NCBI GenBank assembly: GCA_009692725.1
Contig: SHYP01000005.1
Coordinates: 9,126 to 73,125 of the forward strand
Direction of reading: 5' to 3'
DNA length: 64,000 bases
Source of the DNA: Dehalococcoidia bacterium
GTDB taxonomy: Bacteria > Chloroflexota > Dehalococcoidia > UBA2979
In this document: positions 19,215 through 31,044 of the stretch, one piece after another
How positions within the stretch are numbered: position 1 is the stretch's first letter
Layout: every line of letters starts with the position of its first letter
Translations under genes and position numbers: made by a program
Notes under the pieces: model-generated
Databases searched by the model: none
Told to the model about the DNA's origin: nothing
The model's input: the letters and a program-made list of their open reading frames with translations, nothing else

Positions 19215-20588
19215 TTGCCAAGCAGTCATACGACCGGGGGCTCGGCCACCGATGATGCGTCCGAGCTCTGGCAACAGGCGCTCCGCCATCTCGCCCAGCT
19301 CGTCTCGCCGCAGAACTACGAGACCTGGCTCGCGGGCACCGAAGGCCTGCGCCGCTCGGAGTACCTGCTCGTCGTCGGCACCCGCTCCGAGTTCATCACG
19401 GAGTGGCTCCAGAAGCGCCTGCGCCCGCTGATCGTGCGCACCCTCACCGAGCTTGCCCAGGAACCGCTCGACGTCCGCTTCGAGCCGCTGCGCTCTGCCG
19501 GCGAGAGCGGCCCCGCGTTGCGCGGCCTCGAGGCCGAGCACGACTCCCGCCCGCCGCGCCCGCGCCTGCGCGAGCGCTACACCTTCGACCATTTCATCAT
19601 CGGCCCCAGCAACCGCCTTGCCTTCGCCGCCTCGGAGGGCGTCGCCGGCGCGCCTGGGCACCTCTACAACCCGCTCTTCCTCTACGGCGGCGTCGGCCTC
19701 GGCAAGACGCACCTGCTCCAGGCGATCGGCCACCACACCGCCGACGCCGAGCTGAGCGTGGTCTTCCTCTCCGCCGAGCAGTTCACCAACCAGCTCATCA
19801 CCGCCATCCAGCAGCGCAAGCAGGAAGAGTTCCGCCGCCGCTACCGCTCCGCCGACGTGCTGCTGATCGATGACATCCAGTTCATCGCCGGCAAGGAGCA
19901 GACGCAGCAGGAGTTCTTCCACACCTTCAACGAGCTCCACGAGGACGGCCGCCAGATCGTCATCACCTCGGACAAGAGCCCCGCGCTCATTCCCCAGCTC
20001 GAGGAACGCCTGCGCACCCGCTTCGAGTGGGGCATGATCGCCGACATCCAGCCGCCCGACATCGAGACGCGCGTCGCCATCCTCCACGCCAAGGCCGAAG
20101 AGCAACACGCCCGCGTCCCGGACGAGGTCCTGCACGCCATCGCCGCCCGCTTCACCAGCAACATCCGCGAGCTCGAAGGCTCGCTCACCCGCGTGCTGGC
20201 CTTCCAGCGGCTGACCGGCGACCCGCTCAACGCAGAGCTCGTGCAGTCCGCGCTCGCCTCGCTCCAACCGGACGAGCCCCGCCTCCCCCCTACCCCAGAC
20301 TTGATCATCGCGGTCGTCTGCCGCTACTTCGGCATCGACCGCGTTGACCTGCTCTCACAGAGCCGCGAGAAGCGCGTCGCCTACCCGCGCCAGCTCACGA
20401 TGTACTTCATGCGCGAACTGGCTCAGCGCTCCCTCGTCGAGATCGGCGTCGCGCTCGGCGGCCGCGACCACTCCACCGTCCACCACGGCTGGAGCAAGAT
20501 GCAGCGCTCGCTCGTGATCGACCCGGACACCAAGCGCGACGTCGCCAGCCTCCGCGAACTCATCGAGCGCGCCCGCCTCGTCGCCTGA
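19215..20588 (+). CDS. dnaA: Chromosomal replication initiator protein DnaA
   Basis: DnaA binds origin DnaA boxes and opens DNA. The 457-residue protein has the N-terminal DnaB-interaction domain (QNYETWLAG, EFITEWLQKRL), a short linker, the AAA+ domain (Walker A YGGVGLGKTHLLQ, Walker B VLLIDDIQF, sensor SNIRELEGSLTRV) and the DNA-binding signature ALGGRDHSTVHHGWSK. TTG 19215 has GGAGGGG 7 nt upstream and is preferred to longer in-frame starts. It is followed by the putative origin and obg, not dnaN. Confidence 0.97.
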   Translation: MPSSHTTGGSATDDASELWQQALRHLAQLVSPQNYETWLAGTEGLRRSEYLLVVGTRSEFITEWLQKRLRPLIVRTLTELAQEPLDVRFEPLRSAGESGPALRGLEAEHDSRPPRPRLRERYTFDHFIIGPSNRLAFAASEGVAGAPGHLYNPLFLYGGVGLGKTHLLQAIGHHTADAELSVVFLSAEQFTNQLITAIQQRKQEEFRRRYRSADVLLIDDIQFIAGKEQTQQEFFHTFNELHEDGRQIVITSDKSPALIPQLEERLRTRFEWGMIADIQPPDIETRVAILHAKAEEQHARVPDEVLHAIAARFTSNIRELEGSLTRVLAFQRLTGDPLNAELVQSALASLQPDEPRLPPTPDLIIAVVCRYFGIDRVDLLSQSREKRVAYPRQLTMYFMRELAQRSLVEIGVALGGRDHSTVHHGWSKMQRSLVIDPDTKRDVASLRELIERARLVA

Positions 20589-20960
20589 GGCTCAGGCGCT
20601 CGAGCCCCGGCAGCCAGCCGCCACGAAACCATCCACGCCGCACGCCGCACGCCGCATAGCTATCTATGCCCTTGTTGGGACGTGCGCTGCGCTGTGGATA
20701 TACCAGGGGGGTCTGCCCACAACCCGGTACCCATCGTTGACAAACGCCGGATACATTAACCGCTGAAGTGAATATTCAATTACTGCGAGCCAGTCCATCC
20801 ACACCTGCAAGCACGCCATCCACACCCTGCACTGCCCGCTCGCCCTGCCTGCCACTCATTTCCTCCCTATCCACGCTCCTACGACTACGATGAATACGTT
20901 GCACCTCAATCCAGCTCGCTCGGCACCTTCCACCGCACACCCATCCACTTGCGGGGATAG
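20589..20960. other. Putative replication origin (oriC)
   Basis: A 372-nt gene-free region immediately after dnaA with clustered DnaA-box-like nonamers. ATATCCACA is read on the minus strand at 20693-20701. On the plus strand are CCATCCACG 20629, CCATCCACA 20795, CCATCCACA 20816, CTATCCACG 20867 and CCATCCACT 20941. The consensus TTATCCACA is matched at 6-8 of 9 positions. An AT-rich patch unusual for this genome, around 20750-20785 (ATTAACCGCTGAAG...AATATTCAAT), could be the unwinding element. A parS site 2 kb away and gyrB nearby support the assignment. Confidence 0.75.
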
Positions 20961-22247
<1,287 letters not shown>

Positions 22248-22249
22248 CG

Positions 22250-22864
22250 GTGCGCACGGGCGTGCTGGGTGGCACCTTCGACCCGCCACACCTCGCGCAC
22301 CTCGTGCTCGGCGCCGCCGCGTGGCGGGCGCTGCAGCTGGACCGCGTGCTGTTCGTGCCGGCAGGCGAGCCGTGGCGCAAGACCGAACGCAGCGTGACGC
22401 CCTCCGCCCTCCGCCTCGAGCTCGTGCGGGCCGCTGTCGCACCGCTGCCGTGGGCCGAGGTCAGCACCATCGAGGTCGACCGCAGCGGGCCGACGTACAC
22501 GGCCGACACGTTGCGCGAGCTCGCGGGTGCAGGCGGCGACTGGTGGTTCCTGCTGGGCGCCGACGCCCTCGCCGACCTGCCTCGCTGGCACGAGCCCACC
22601 GCGATCATCGCGCTGGCAAGGCTGGGCCTTGCCTCCCGCGCGCTGGACGCCTCGACAGCGGGGGGGCCCTCTGCGGCGGCCGAAGCGCAACTGCCCGGCC
22701 TCGCGCAGCGCATCGCCGAACGCATCGACGTAGTGCCGATGCCGCCGCTCGAGATCGCCGCGACCGACCTGCGCGCGCGCATTCGCGACGGCCGCCCGAC
22801 GCGTTACCTGCTCCCGGAGGCGGTACGTGCGCTCATCGACCAGCACGCCCTCTACCGCGACTAG
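22250..22864 (+). CDS. nadD: Nicotinate-nucleotide adenylyltransferase
   Basis: NadD makes deamido-NAD in NAD synthesis. The 204-residue protein starts at GTG 22250 (VRTGVLGGTFDPPHLAHLVL, nucleotidyltransferase GxFDPxHxGH-type motif) and has DWWFLLGADALADLPRW and MPPLEIAATDLRARI (the ISSTxIR-equivalent). GGGAGGG of the obg 3' end provides its ribosome site. Its stop overlaps the stop of the opposing methyltransferase on the palindrome CTAG at 22861-22864. Confidence 0.95.
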   Translation: MRTGVLGGTFDPPHLAHLVLGAAAWRALQLDRVLFVPAGEPWRKTERSVTPSALRLELVRAAVAPLPWAEVSTIEVDRSGPTYTADTLRELAGAGGDWWFLLGADALADLPRWHEPTAIIALARLGLASRALDASTAGGPSAAAEAQLPGLAQRIAERIDVVPMPPLEIAATDLRARIRDGRPTRYLLPEAVRALIDQHALYRD

Positions 22865-23628
22865 CCCGTCGGGGCAGCGGGTGTTTCACGTGAAACATCA
22901 GTTCGCTCCGGCGCGGCCCCGGCGTGCCAGCCTTCCGGGGCACGGCCCAGCAACACTGAGGCGCGCGGGATCGGCGGCAGCAGGAACGGTCGCAGTCGCG
23001 CCGGGCGCACCAGCTCGAACCCGGCAGCGCGCCCGGCCGCGACGAGTGCACCCGTCGAGCGCAGCCGTGGCGCCCGCACCGCCGGCGAGAGCCAGCGCTC
23101 GTTCCAGCGATCGAGGCGCGCGCTGCCGGACGGCGCGAACTCCCACAGCAGCGCCAGCCCGCCCGGTGCGAGCACCCGCCGCACCTCCCCCAGCGTCGTG
23201 ACGAGCTCGCTGTCGTCGAGGTGCTTGAGCACGTAGCCCGCGGTCACCACCTCGAAGCTGCCGCTGGCGAACGGCAGCGCCGTCGCGCTCGCTCGCGCCA
23301 GGCTCACGCGCCGGGCGACCTGCGCCAGGTTGTTCAGAAGGTCGCGTCGCGCGAAGCTCAGCGCCGCCCCCGAGAAGTCCACGCCGACCGGCGGCTGCAC
23401 GAAGCGCACCCGGTCCGCCACGAGCCGCAGCAGCCCCGCGCGCCCGCAGCCGATATCGAGCCAGCGCTGCTCGGGCTGTACGCGCAGCTCCTCCGGCAGG
23501 CGCAGCAGCGGGGTGTTCACCAGCCACTGCCCGGTGCCGCTCATCGCCCAGCGGATCGCCGCGCCGCTCAGGCTGCCCCCGCGCAACCAGCGCTCGTACT
23601 CACGTCCCCGCTCGGCTTCAGCTGGCAT
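22861..23628 (-). CDS. Class I SAM-dependent methyltransferase
   Basis: A 255-residue cytosolic methyltransferase. Motif I is RWLDIGCGRAGLLRLVADRV, motif II PVGVDFSGAAL, and the post-I/IV region is FEVVTAGYVLKHLDDSEL with LGEVRRVLAPGGLALLWEF, typical of the UbiE/Methyltransf_11 group. ATG 23628 (MPAEAERGREYERWLRGG) is the first sensible start. The last residues (DVSRETPAAPTG) are encoded over the parS site, so that end is constrained by DNA function. Substrate unknown. Confidence 0.85.
   Translation of the reverse strand: MPAEAERGREYERWLRGGSLSGAAIRWAMSGTGQWLVNTPLLRLPEELRVQPEQRWLDIGCGRAGLLRLVADRVRFVQPPVGVDFSGAALSFARRDLLNNLAQVARRVSLARASATALPFASGSFEVVTAGYVLKHLDDSELVTTLGEVRRVLAPGGLALLWEFAPSGSARLDRWNERWLSPAVRAPRLRSTGALVAAGRAAGFELVRPARLRPFLLPPIPRASVLLGRAPEGWHAGAAPERTDVSRETPAAPTG
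22882..22897. promoter_or_regulatory. parS centromere site
   Basis: TGTTTCACGTGAAACA is a perfect 16-bp palindrome equal to the bacterial parS consensus bound by ParB near origins. It lies 2 kb from the DnaA-box cluster and inside the 3' end of the methyltransferase gene, a common situation for parS. I noticed no second copy in the window. parA/parB are not here. Confidence 0.96.
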
Positions 23629-23651
23629 CGCGGGCGATCCTAGCAGCCCGC

Positions 23652-24104
23652 TCAGTCGAGGCGGAACGTGAGACGGACGCGCGCGCCGTGCTCGGCGGCC
23701 CAGACGCTCATCGCGGCGAGCTCGTCGAGGCGGTCCCCTAGCGTGTCGTAGCCCTCGACGAGCTCGCGCAGCTCGGCGTCGTCGGAGCGGAGCGCCGCAG
23801 CGGCAGCCGTGCACGCCGCGGCGAGCGGCAGCGCGTCCTGCCACGCGTGGTCGAGCTGGTGGCGGTCGTCGTCGTCCTCGACGTCACGGTCGGCATACGT
23901 CGTCAGCGGGCGCATGTCGACCTTGTGCCGGCGCTGGAGGTGCAGCGCCGCGCGCGCGAGCTCATGCGTGCCGCCCAAGCGCACCGAGTACGCCCAGGAC
24001 ATGAAGGAGAGCAGCACGGTGGGGTCGCCGGCGAAGCCGAGCGGACACGGCTCGCCGGCGTCGAACTCGACGTGGAGGCCGTGACTCGGGGTGAATAGAG
24101 GCAT
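23652..24104 (-). CDS. Uncharacterised protein
   Basis: A 150-residue protein starting MPLFTPSHGLHVEFDAGEPC with AGGA 7 nt upstream. It is soluble-looking, with an acidic patch (YADRDVEDDDDRHQLDHAW) and two helical regions rich in Ala/Leu (LAAACTAAAAALRSDDAEL; LGDRLDELAAMSVWAAEHG). No family recognised. It lies between a membrane protein gene downstream of gyrB and the methyltransferase, all on the minus strand, with 11-23 nt gaps suggesting one transcript. Confidence 0.6.
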   Translation of the reverse strand: MPLFTPSHGLHVEFDAGEPCPLGFAGDPTVLLSFMSWAYSVRLGGTHELARAALHLQRRHKVDMRPLTTYADRDVEDDDDRHQLDHAWQDALPLAAACTAAAAALRSDDAELRELVEGYDTLGDRLDELAAMSVWAAEHGARVRLTFRLD

Positions 24105-24115
24105 CCAGAGTCCTG

Positions 24116-24391
24116 TTAGTTGGTGTACGCGGAACCCGCAGCCGATGCCCATATGAGGAGGAACCAGAGCGGTAGGGCTCCGAAGCCGATTCCAACCAGG
24201 GTGCTGGTCCAGCGCACCGAGCGAACGAACGGCGCGGCGGCGAACGCGAATGGTGTGGCGGCACAGCAGACGTGGAACGTGATCATGAACATGGCGGAAA
24301 CACGTTCAGTCGCGCCGAACCAGCTCGCCGCAGCACCCAAGATCGCCAAGAGCAGCGCCGCAGTGGAGGCAGTGACCTTCCACGCGCGCAT
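24116..24391 (-). CDS. Small membrane protein
   Basis: A 91-residue protein with three likely transmembrane segments (ALLLAILGAAASWFG, MITFHVCCAATPFAFAAA, TLVGIGFGALPLWFLLIWASAA). ATG 24391 lies 5 nt after the gyrB stop, implying translational coupling. No family recognised. Confidence 0.6.
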   Translation of the reverse strand: MRAWKVTASTAALLLAILGAAASWFGATERVSAMFMITFHVCCAATPFAFAAAPFVRSVRWTSTLVGIGFGALPLWFLLIWASAAGSAYTN

Positions 24392-24396
24392 CGGTG

Positions 24397-26586
<2,190 letters not shown>

Positions 26587-26600
26587 CTATCATCGGCGGC

Positions 26601-27038
26601 ATGCACGGAATCACGCTTGCGCCGATCGGCGCCGTCGAGGGCGCGGGCGACGACGTCGCGCGGCAGGACTGGTCGCGCGTACGCAGCGCCATCCGCCTGC
26701 GCTCCAACCTGGCCGAGGCGCTGCTCGGCCTCGGCGGCTACTCACACGTGATCGTCATCGCCTGGCTCGACCGCATCCCCGCGGAGCTGCGCGAGCGGCG
26801 CCAAGCCTACCCTGCTGGCGACGAGCGCCTACCGCTGCAGGGCGCCCTCGCGCTGCGTGGCGGCGCGCGCCCGAACCCGCTCGCCGTGACCGTCTGCCGC
26901 CTGCTCGCGGTCGAGGGCGAGCTGCTGCGCCTCGAAGGCCTCGACCTCGTCGACGGCACGCCGGTGCTGGACGTGAAGCCGTACATCCCGCACTACGACG
27001 CGGTGGGGAAGGCGACGATTCCGCGCTGGGCGCGATAA
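26601..27038 (+). CDS. trmO: TsaA/TrmO-like tRNA methyltransferase
   Basis: A 145-residue protein of the TsaA/TrmO (UPF0066) fold, whose studied members N6-methylate t6A37 of tRNAs with SAM. It opens LAPIGAVEGAGDDV, then SAIRLRSNLAEALLGLGGYS and VIVIAWLDR, GGARPNPLAVTVCRLL and LVDGTPVLDVKPYIPHYD, the family's hallmark end. The Asp-Pro-containing YsHIhVl-W motif is recognisable. ATG 26601 has no Shine-Dalgarno but TATCAT ends 7 nt upstream, suggesting leaderless transcription. Some family members have other roles, so the substrate is inferred. Confidence 0.82.
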   Translation: MHGITLAPIGAVEGAGDDVARQDWSRVRSAIRLRSNLAEALLGLGGYSHVIVIAWLDRIPAELRERRQAYPAGDERLPLQGALALRGGARPNPLAVTVCRLLAVEGELLRLEGLDLVDGTPVLDVKPYIPHYDAVGKATIPRWAR

Positions 27039-27087
27039 CGCGCTGGTGCCAGCGCCCCGGGGCTTGCTGAGGTCGCTGTCCGGGTCA

Positions 27088-27877
27088 CTACGCTGGCCGC
27101 CGGCCCCGGGCGATGACTTGAAGCGGTCCCCACCAGCGGAGCTCCGGGTTGTCGTACACGGAGAGCGCGGATTCGACTTCGGCGGCATCGAGCTCACCGG
27201 CCGCAGCCATCGGAACGAGCGACGCGGCGGCGGTGCGCCGCCAGAACGTCGCCCAGTCGGTCGCGCCGCGGAGGAAGAGCTGGTAGGAGTCAATGTCGAC
27301 GTCGCTGAGACCGCGGCTGAGGAGCATGCATGGGAGGCGAGTGGCCAACGTGAGGTCCTGGCCCGCCCGCAGCTCGGCCACCCTGCGGTGCCTCACGACC
27401 CATTCGAACCGCTCCGCAAGTTCAGGAGGCGTGCTCTCGTCGGGCACTTCGCGCCGGAAATCGGCGCTGTGGACCACGGCCCAGCTGCCGGGCCTGAGCG
27501 AGCCGACGAGCGCGTCCAGCACGGCCTCTCGTTCCGGGATGTGAATGAGCACCGCGCGCGAACACGATGTCGAACGCGTCGTGCTCGAGATCGTGCGCGA
27601 CGATATCGACCTTGCGCACTTCGAGGTTGGGGTGGCCCAGACGCTCGACGTTCTGCGTGTCGAGGTCGATCGCGACTACCCGACCCGTTGGTCCCACGCT
27701 CCGGCACAACCAGTCCGTCATCGACCCGCCGCCGGCGCCGAGGTCCAGGCACGCCCAGCGCTCGGCGATGCCGAGGCGCTCGATCACCGCGATGTGGTGC
27801 TCGTCGTTGGCAGCGAGCTGGCGCAGGCGCGCCTGCCCGGCTTCGCCCTGGTCGAGGTAGTAGTTTCCGGTCGTCAC
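27088..27877 (-). pseudogene. SAM-dependent methyltransferase, frame broken
   Basis: GTG 27877 begins VTTGNYYLDQGEAGQARLRQ with motif I LDLGAGGGSMTDWLC and VVAIDLDTQNVERLG, up to HDAFDIVFAR. The rest (VLIHIPEREAVLDALVGSLR, AVVHSADFRREVPDE, and an end GPLQVIARGRRPA) continues in the next frame to the stop at 27088. Removing one G near 27551-27556 restores a normal methyltransferase of about 262 residues. TACACT 6 nt before the GTG suggests a leaderless start. Convergent with the trmO-like gene. Substrate unknown. Confidence 0.7.
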
Positions 27878-27964
27878 GGCGGCAGTGTAGCGCCGCCTGC
27901 CGACAGACCGCGCAGCTCGGCCAGTCTGCTTGCCCCGCCACGTCCCCGCACCGAGACTAACCCC

Positions 27965-29056
27965 ATGGACCTTGGCATCATCGGGCTCACACGCGCAGGC
28001 AAGACGTCGTTCTTCAACGCGGTGACGCGGGGGGAGGCGCAGGTCGGGGCGTTCAGCGCGCAGACCGAGCCGAACGTCGGCGTCGCGCGCGTGCCCGACG
28101 CGCGCGTCGACGCGCTCGCTCGCGTCTACGCGCCCAAGAAGACCACGTACGCCGAGATCCGCTGGGTGGACTACCCCGTGGGCGGATTCGGCGCTGAGGG
28201 GCCAGGCGCACGCTTCGTTGCCGAGATCGCGGGCCTCGATGCGCTCGTGCACGTGGTGCGCGCGTTCGACGACGAGGCGGTGCCACACCCGCTCGTCACC
28301 ATCGACCCCGCGCGCGACATCGAGTCGCTCGACCTGGAGCTCGCGTTCGCGGACCTCGCGCTGATCGAGCGGCGGCTCGGACGCATCGAGGCGGAGCTGC
28401 GCTCGGTGAAGGCGGGCGAGCGGGGGCGCCTCGAGGCGGACCGCGCGCTGCTCGTGCGCCTGCAAGGGGAGCTCGAGGCGGGGCGGGCCGTGCGCGGCGT
28501 GACGCTCAACGAGGCCGAGCGCAGGCAGCTCGCGATGTACCAGTTCGTGACGCGGCTGCCGGTGCTGCTGGTCGTGAACATCGGCGAGGGCCAGCTTGCG
28601 GACGCGGCGGCGATCGAGGCGGAGTACGCGGCGCGCTTCGGCGGGCCGGGCGTCGCGGTGGCGGCTCTGTGCGCGAAGCTCGAGGCGGAGCTCGCGCTGC
28701 TCGACGCGGGCGAGGCGGCGGAGTTCAGGCGCGACCTCGGCCTGCCGGCGGAGTCACCGCTGGACCGCGCGATCCAGGCGGCGTACGCGCTGCTCGGGCT
28801 GCACTCCTTCCTGACCGCGGGCGAGGACGAGTGCCGCGCCTGGCCCGTGCGGCGCGGCGCGACCGCGCCCGAGGCCGCCGGCCGCATCCACTCGGACCTC
28901 GAGCGCGGCTTCATCCGCGCGGAGGTGGCGGCCTGGGACGAGCTGGTCGCCGCGGGCTCGATCGCGGAGCTGAAGAAGCGCGGCCGGCTGCGCACCGAGG
29001 GCAAGAGCTACGAGGTGCACGACGGTGACGTGCTGAACATCCTCTTCAACTTGTAG
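27965..29056 (+). CDS. YchF/Ola1-like P-loop GTPase/ATPase with TGS domain
   Basis: A 363-residue Obg-family NTPase. The P-loop GLTRAGKTSFFN departs from the usual GLPNVGKSTLFN. G3 is WVDYPVGG, and the specificity motif is VNIGE (the NxxE seen in YchF instead of NKxD). A central coiled coil (ALIERRLGRIEAELRSVKAG) and C-terminal TGS/DUF933-like part (AWPVRRGATAPEAAGRIHSD ... YEVHDGDVLNILFNL) match YchF architecture. YchF proteins hydrolyse ATP and associate with ribosomes. The divergent P-loop makes it a paralogue candidate rather than certain YchF. Confidence 0.78.
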   Translation: MDLGIIGLTRAGKTSFFNAVTRGEAQVGAFSAQTEPNVGVARVPDARVDALARVYAPKKTTYAEIRWVDYPVGGFGAEGPGARFVAEIAGLDALVHVVRAFDDEAVPHPLVTIDPARDIESLDLELAFADLALIERRLGRIEAELRSVKAGERGRLEADRALLVRLQGELEAGRAVRGVTLNEAERRQLAMYQFVTRLPVLLVVNIGEGQLADAAAIEAEYAARFGGPGVAVAALCAKLEAELALLDAGEAAEFRRDLGLPAESPLDRAIQAAYALLGLHSFLTAGEDECRAWPVRRGATAPEAAGRIHSDLERGFIRAEVAAWDELVAAGSIAELKKRGRLRTEGKSYEVHDGDVLNILFNL

Positions 29057-29083
29057 GGAGGACCCCCCACCCACCCTTGAGAA

Positions 29084-29100
29084 CGGGGGCTGCGCCCCCG
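29084..29100 (+). terminator. Hairpin after the YchF-like gene
   Basis: CGGGGGC-TGC-GCCCCCG forms a 7-bp GC stem 28 nt after the stop. No T-run follows, so terminator function is only suggested. Confidence 0.4.
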
Positions 29101-29256
29101 GGCCCGCCGAACAGCTGAGCCTTGGCGCCGCCGATGCACGCAAGCGGGGGGTGGTTCAGCCGCGACGCAGTCAAGCCGAGAGCGCGCCCGCCGACCGACG
29201 CATGCTATCCCGGCCCTGGCAAGTGACGAGGTGCTGGTAGCGCCGAAGCCGGAGCC

Positions 29257-29275
29257 GCCCGTCACGGCGAGTGAC
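29257..29275 (+). repeat. Dispersed hairpin repeat, partial copy
   Basis: GCCCGTCACGGCGAGTGAC matches 19 bases of the repeat at 2343-2365. It lies about 40 nt upstream of the first XdhC-type gene. Confidence 0.75.
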
Positions 29276-29315
29276 TGACCTATCATGCTTGGGTGGCGGG
29301 CGCGGGAGGCAGGGC

Positions 29316-30182
29316 ATGACGGAGTCGTGGGTGGGGGCCGGCGGCTCTGCGCTGGGCGCGATCATGACCGAGGTCGAGCGCGCGCTCGGCGGTGGCGCGG
29401 CCGTCGTAGTCGCGACCGTAGTGCACGCGGGCGTGGCCGAGCTGCAGGTGGGCGGCAAACTGCTCGTGCGGCGCGACGGCACGAGCATCGGTGCGATCGA
29501 CCCGGCCATCGACGGCCCGGTGCAGGAGGCGGCGCTCGCGGCCTTCGACGCGTTCCCCCGCGTGATGGCGCAGACGCTCTACGTGGGCGCCGACGGGCGC
29601 AGCACGCTGCGCCGCTCGCAGGCGCGCGCCGACGACGCGCAGCTGCTGTTCGAGCTCTACATGGCGCCCTCGAAGCTCGTGATCGTCGGCGGCGGCCACG
29701 TGGGCCTGGCGATCGCGCGGCTCGGCGAGCTCGTCGGCTTCACGATCGCGGTGCTCGACGACCGCGAGGAGTTCGCGAACAGCGAGCGCTTCGCGATGGC
29801 CGACGAGGTCGTGCGCGGCGAGATCGGCCCGTCGCTCGACGCGATGCGCATCGACGACAGCTGCTACGTGGTGCTCGTCTCTCGCGGCCACATGCAGGAT
29901 GCGATCGCGCTGCGCCACGTGGCGGAGCGCAGCGCCGCGTACGTCGGCATGATCGGCAGCCGGCGGCGCACCGCGACGGTGCTGGAGCAGCTGGCCGCCG
30001 AGGGCGTATCGAGCGCTGCGCTTGAGCGCGTGCACACCCCGATCGGCCTCGACATCGGCGCGGAGACGCCGGAGGAGATCGCGCTGGCGATCCTCGCGGA
30101 GATGGTGCTCGTGCGGAATGGCGGCAGCGGACGCCAGCTCTCGAAATTGCCGAACCGGCGCGCGGCGGAGCGCGGCGACTAG
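29316..30182 (+). CDS. XdhC/CoxI family protein (C-terminal Rossmann domain type)
   Basis: A 288-residue XdhC-family protein. These proteins bind molybdenum cofactor and help sulfurate or insert it into xanthine dehydrogenase/CO dehydrogenase-type hydroxylases. It has an N-terminal VVVATVVHAGVAELQVGGKL region and the C-terminal Rossmann part APSKLVIVGGGHVGLAIARL, YVGMIGSRRRTATVLEQL and HTPIGLDIGAETPEEIALAI. ATG 29316 has GGAGG upstream. No molybdo-hydroxylase gene is in the window, so the client enzyme is unknown. Confidence 0.88.
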   Translation: MTESWVGAGGSALGAIMTEVERALGGGAAVVVATVVHAGVAELQVGGKLLVRRDGTSIGAIDPAIDGPVQEAALAAFDAFPRVMAQTLYVGADGRSTLRRSQARADDAQLLFELYMAPSKLVIVGGGHVGLAIARLGELVGFTIAVLDDREEFANSERFAMADEVVRGEIGPSLDAMRIDDSCYVVLVSRGHMQDAIALRHVAERSAAYVGMIGSRRRTATVLEQLAAEGVSSAALERVHTPIGLDIGAETPEEIALAILAEMVLVRNGGSGRQLSKLPNRRAAERGD

Positions 30183-30216
30183 CCGTGGCGCTTCAGGGGC
30201 ACTAGCGCGGCGATGG

Positions 30217-30470
30217 TACTATCTGCGCAGTCCGAGCGGCCTGCGACGGTCGGCGCGGACTGCGTACGCCAGCCCCTTCCGAGTCGGGAGTCGTCCCTCT
30301 CGGGGGTATCCCTCTGGGGCAGGGAGGCCGAGCAATCGGCCTTCGTGCTATCCGCTCACAAATCGCACGACTGGCGCTGCCCGTGAACGTGAAACGCGCC
30401 GGAAGGCCGAGGCCGCACCGGCGCGCCTACCCCCCTCGTGGGGGTATCCCTCTACAGCGAGTACGGCAGC
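30217..30470 (+). ncRNA. Candidate structured RNA between the two XdhC-type genes
   Basis: No gene fits this stretch, but four strong hairpins follow one another. They are CGCAGTCCG/CGGACTGCG (30226-30234 with 30256-30264), GGCCGA-GCAA-TCGGCC with a GNRA tetraloop (30326-30341), CGCGCCGG/CCGGCGCG (30395-30402 with 30418-30425), and TACCCCC/GGGGGTA (30428-30434 with 30440-30446). The 14-mer GGGGGTATCCCTCT occurs twice (30302 and 30440). A TACTAT -10-like box at 30217-30222 could start transcription just before the first stem. No known riboswitch family recognised. Confidence 0.4.
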
Positions 30471-30566
30471 GGTCGCGCCGAGGATTCAACCCCCTGCGTC
30501 GAGTCCCCCGAGCCCGGGCGGACGCGCGCGCAGTATACTCGGGGCCACAGATGGAGGCAGAGCGCG

Positions 30567-30881
30567 ATGTCGCGAGAGCTGTTCACGGAGATTCTGCAGG
30601 CGCGTGAGAGCGGTGAGGCCCGCGTGCTGGCGACGGTCGCCTCGGCGCGCGGCTCGACGCCGCGCGGGCCCGGCGCGCACCTGCTGCTGCGCCCGGACGG
30701 CAGCTTCGCCGGCACCATCGGCGGCGGCTGCGGCGAGGCAGAGGTGTGGCAGGAGGCGATGGAGACGATGGCCGACGGCCGCCCGCGCATCGTCGTGGTC
30801 GACCTCACCGAGCCCGTCGATGGCGAGGACAAGATCTGCGGCGGCGTGATGGAAGTCTTCATCGAGCGCGTCTCGGGCTAG
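30567..30881 (+). CDS. XdhC/CoxI N-terminal-domain-only protein
   Basis: A 104-residue protein matching the short XdhC_CoxI domain: VLATVASARGSTPRGPGAHL, a Gly-rich GTIGGGCGEAEVWQEAM and ICGGVMEVFIE. It lacks the Rossmann domain of the neighbouring gene, so the pair may split functions in molybdenum cofactor handling. ATG 30567 has GGAGG about 9 nt upstream and TATACT at 30534-30539 fits a -10 box, so it likely has its own promoter. Confidence 0.85.
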   Translation: MSRELFTEILQARESGEARVLATVASARGSTPRGPGAHLLLRPDGSFAGTIGGGCGEAEVWQEAMETMADGRPRIVVVDLTEPVDGEDKICGGVMEVFIERVSG

Positions 30882-31044
30882 CGAGCAGCATCCGCGCGAC
30901 GCGCGGCGCGCGTACCACCGCCACCGGCGCACGTAGCCGGCGGGCCGCAGCGCTGCCACGAGGGGTGTAGGATCGATCAGCGCGCGGCGACCGCCCCAGG
31001 CTCGGGCCCGTGATGCGGGCGCCGGATGCGGAAGAAGGTGGCAG

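Noticed and set aside
22898..23051. Minus-strand ORF containing MFHVKH
   Set aside because: That peptide is the translation of parS in another frame, not a gene signal.
30183..30566. Moco, TPP or cobalamin riboswitch upstream of the second XdhC gene
   Set aside because: Hairpins are present but I could not match the conserved cores of those families; left as unknown candidate.
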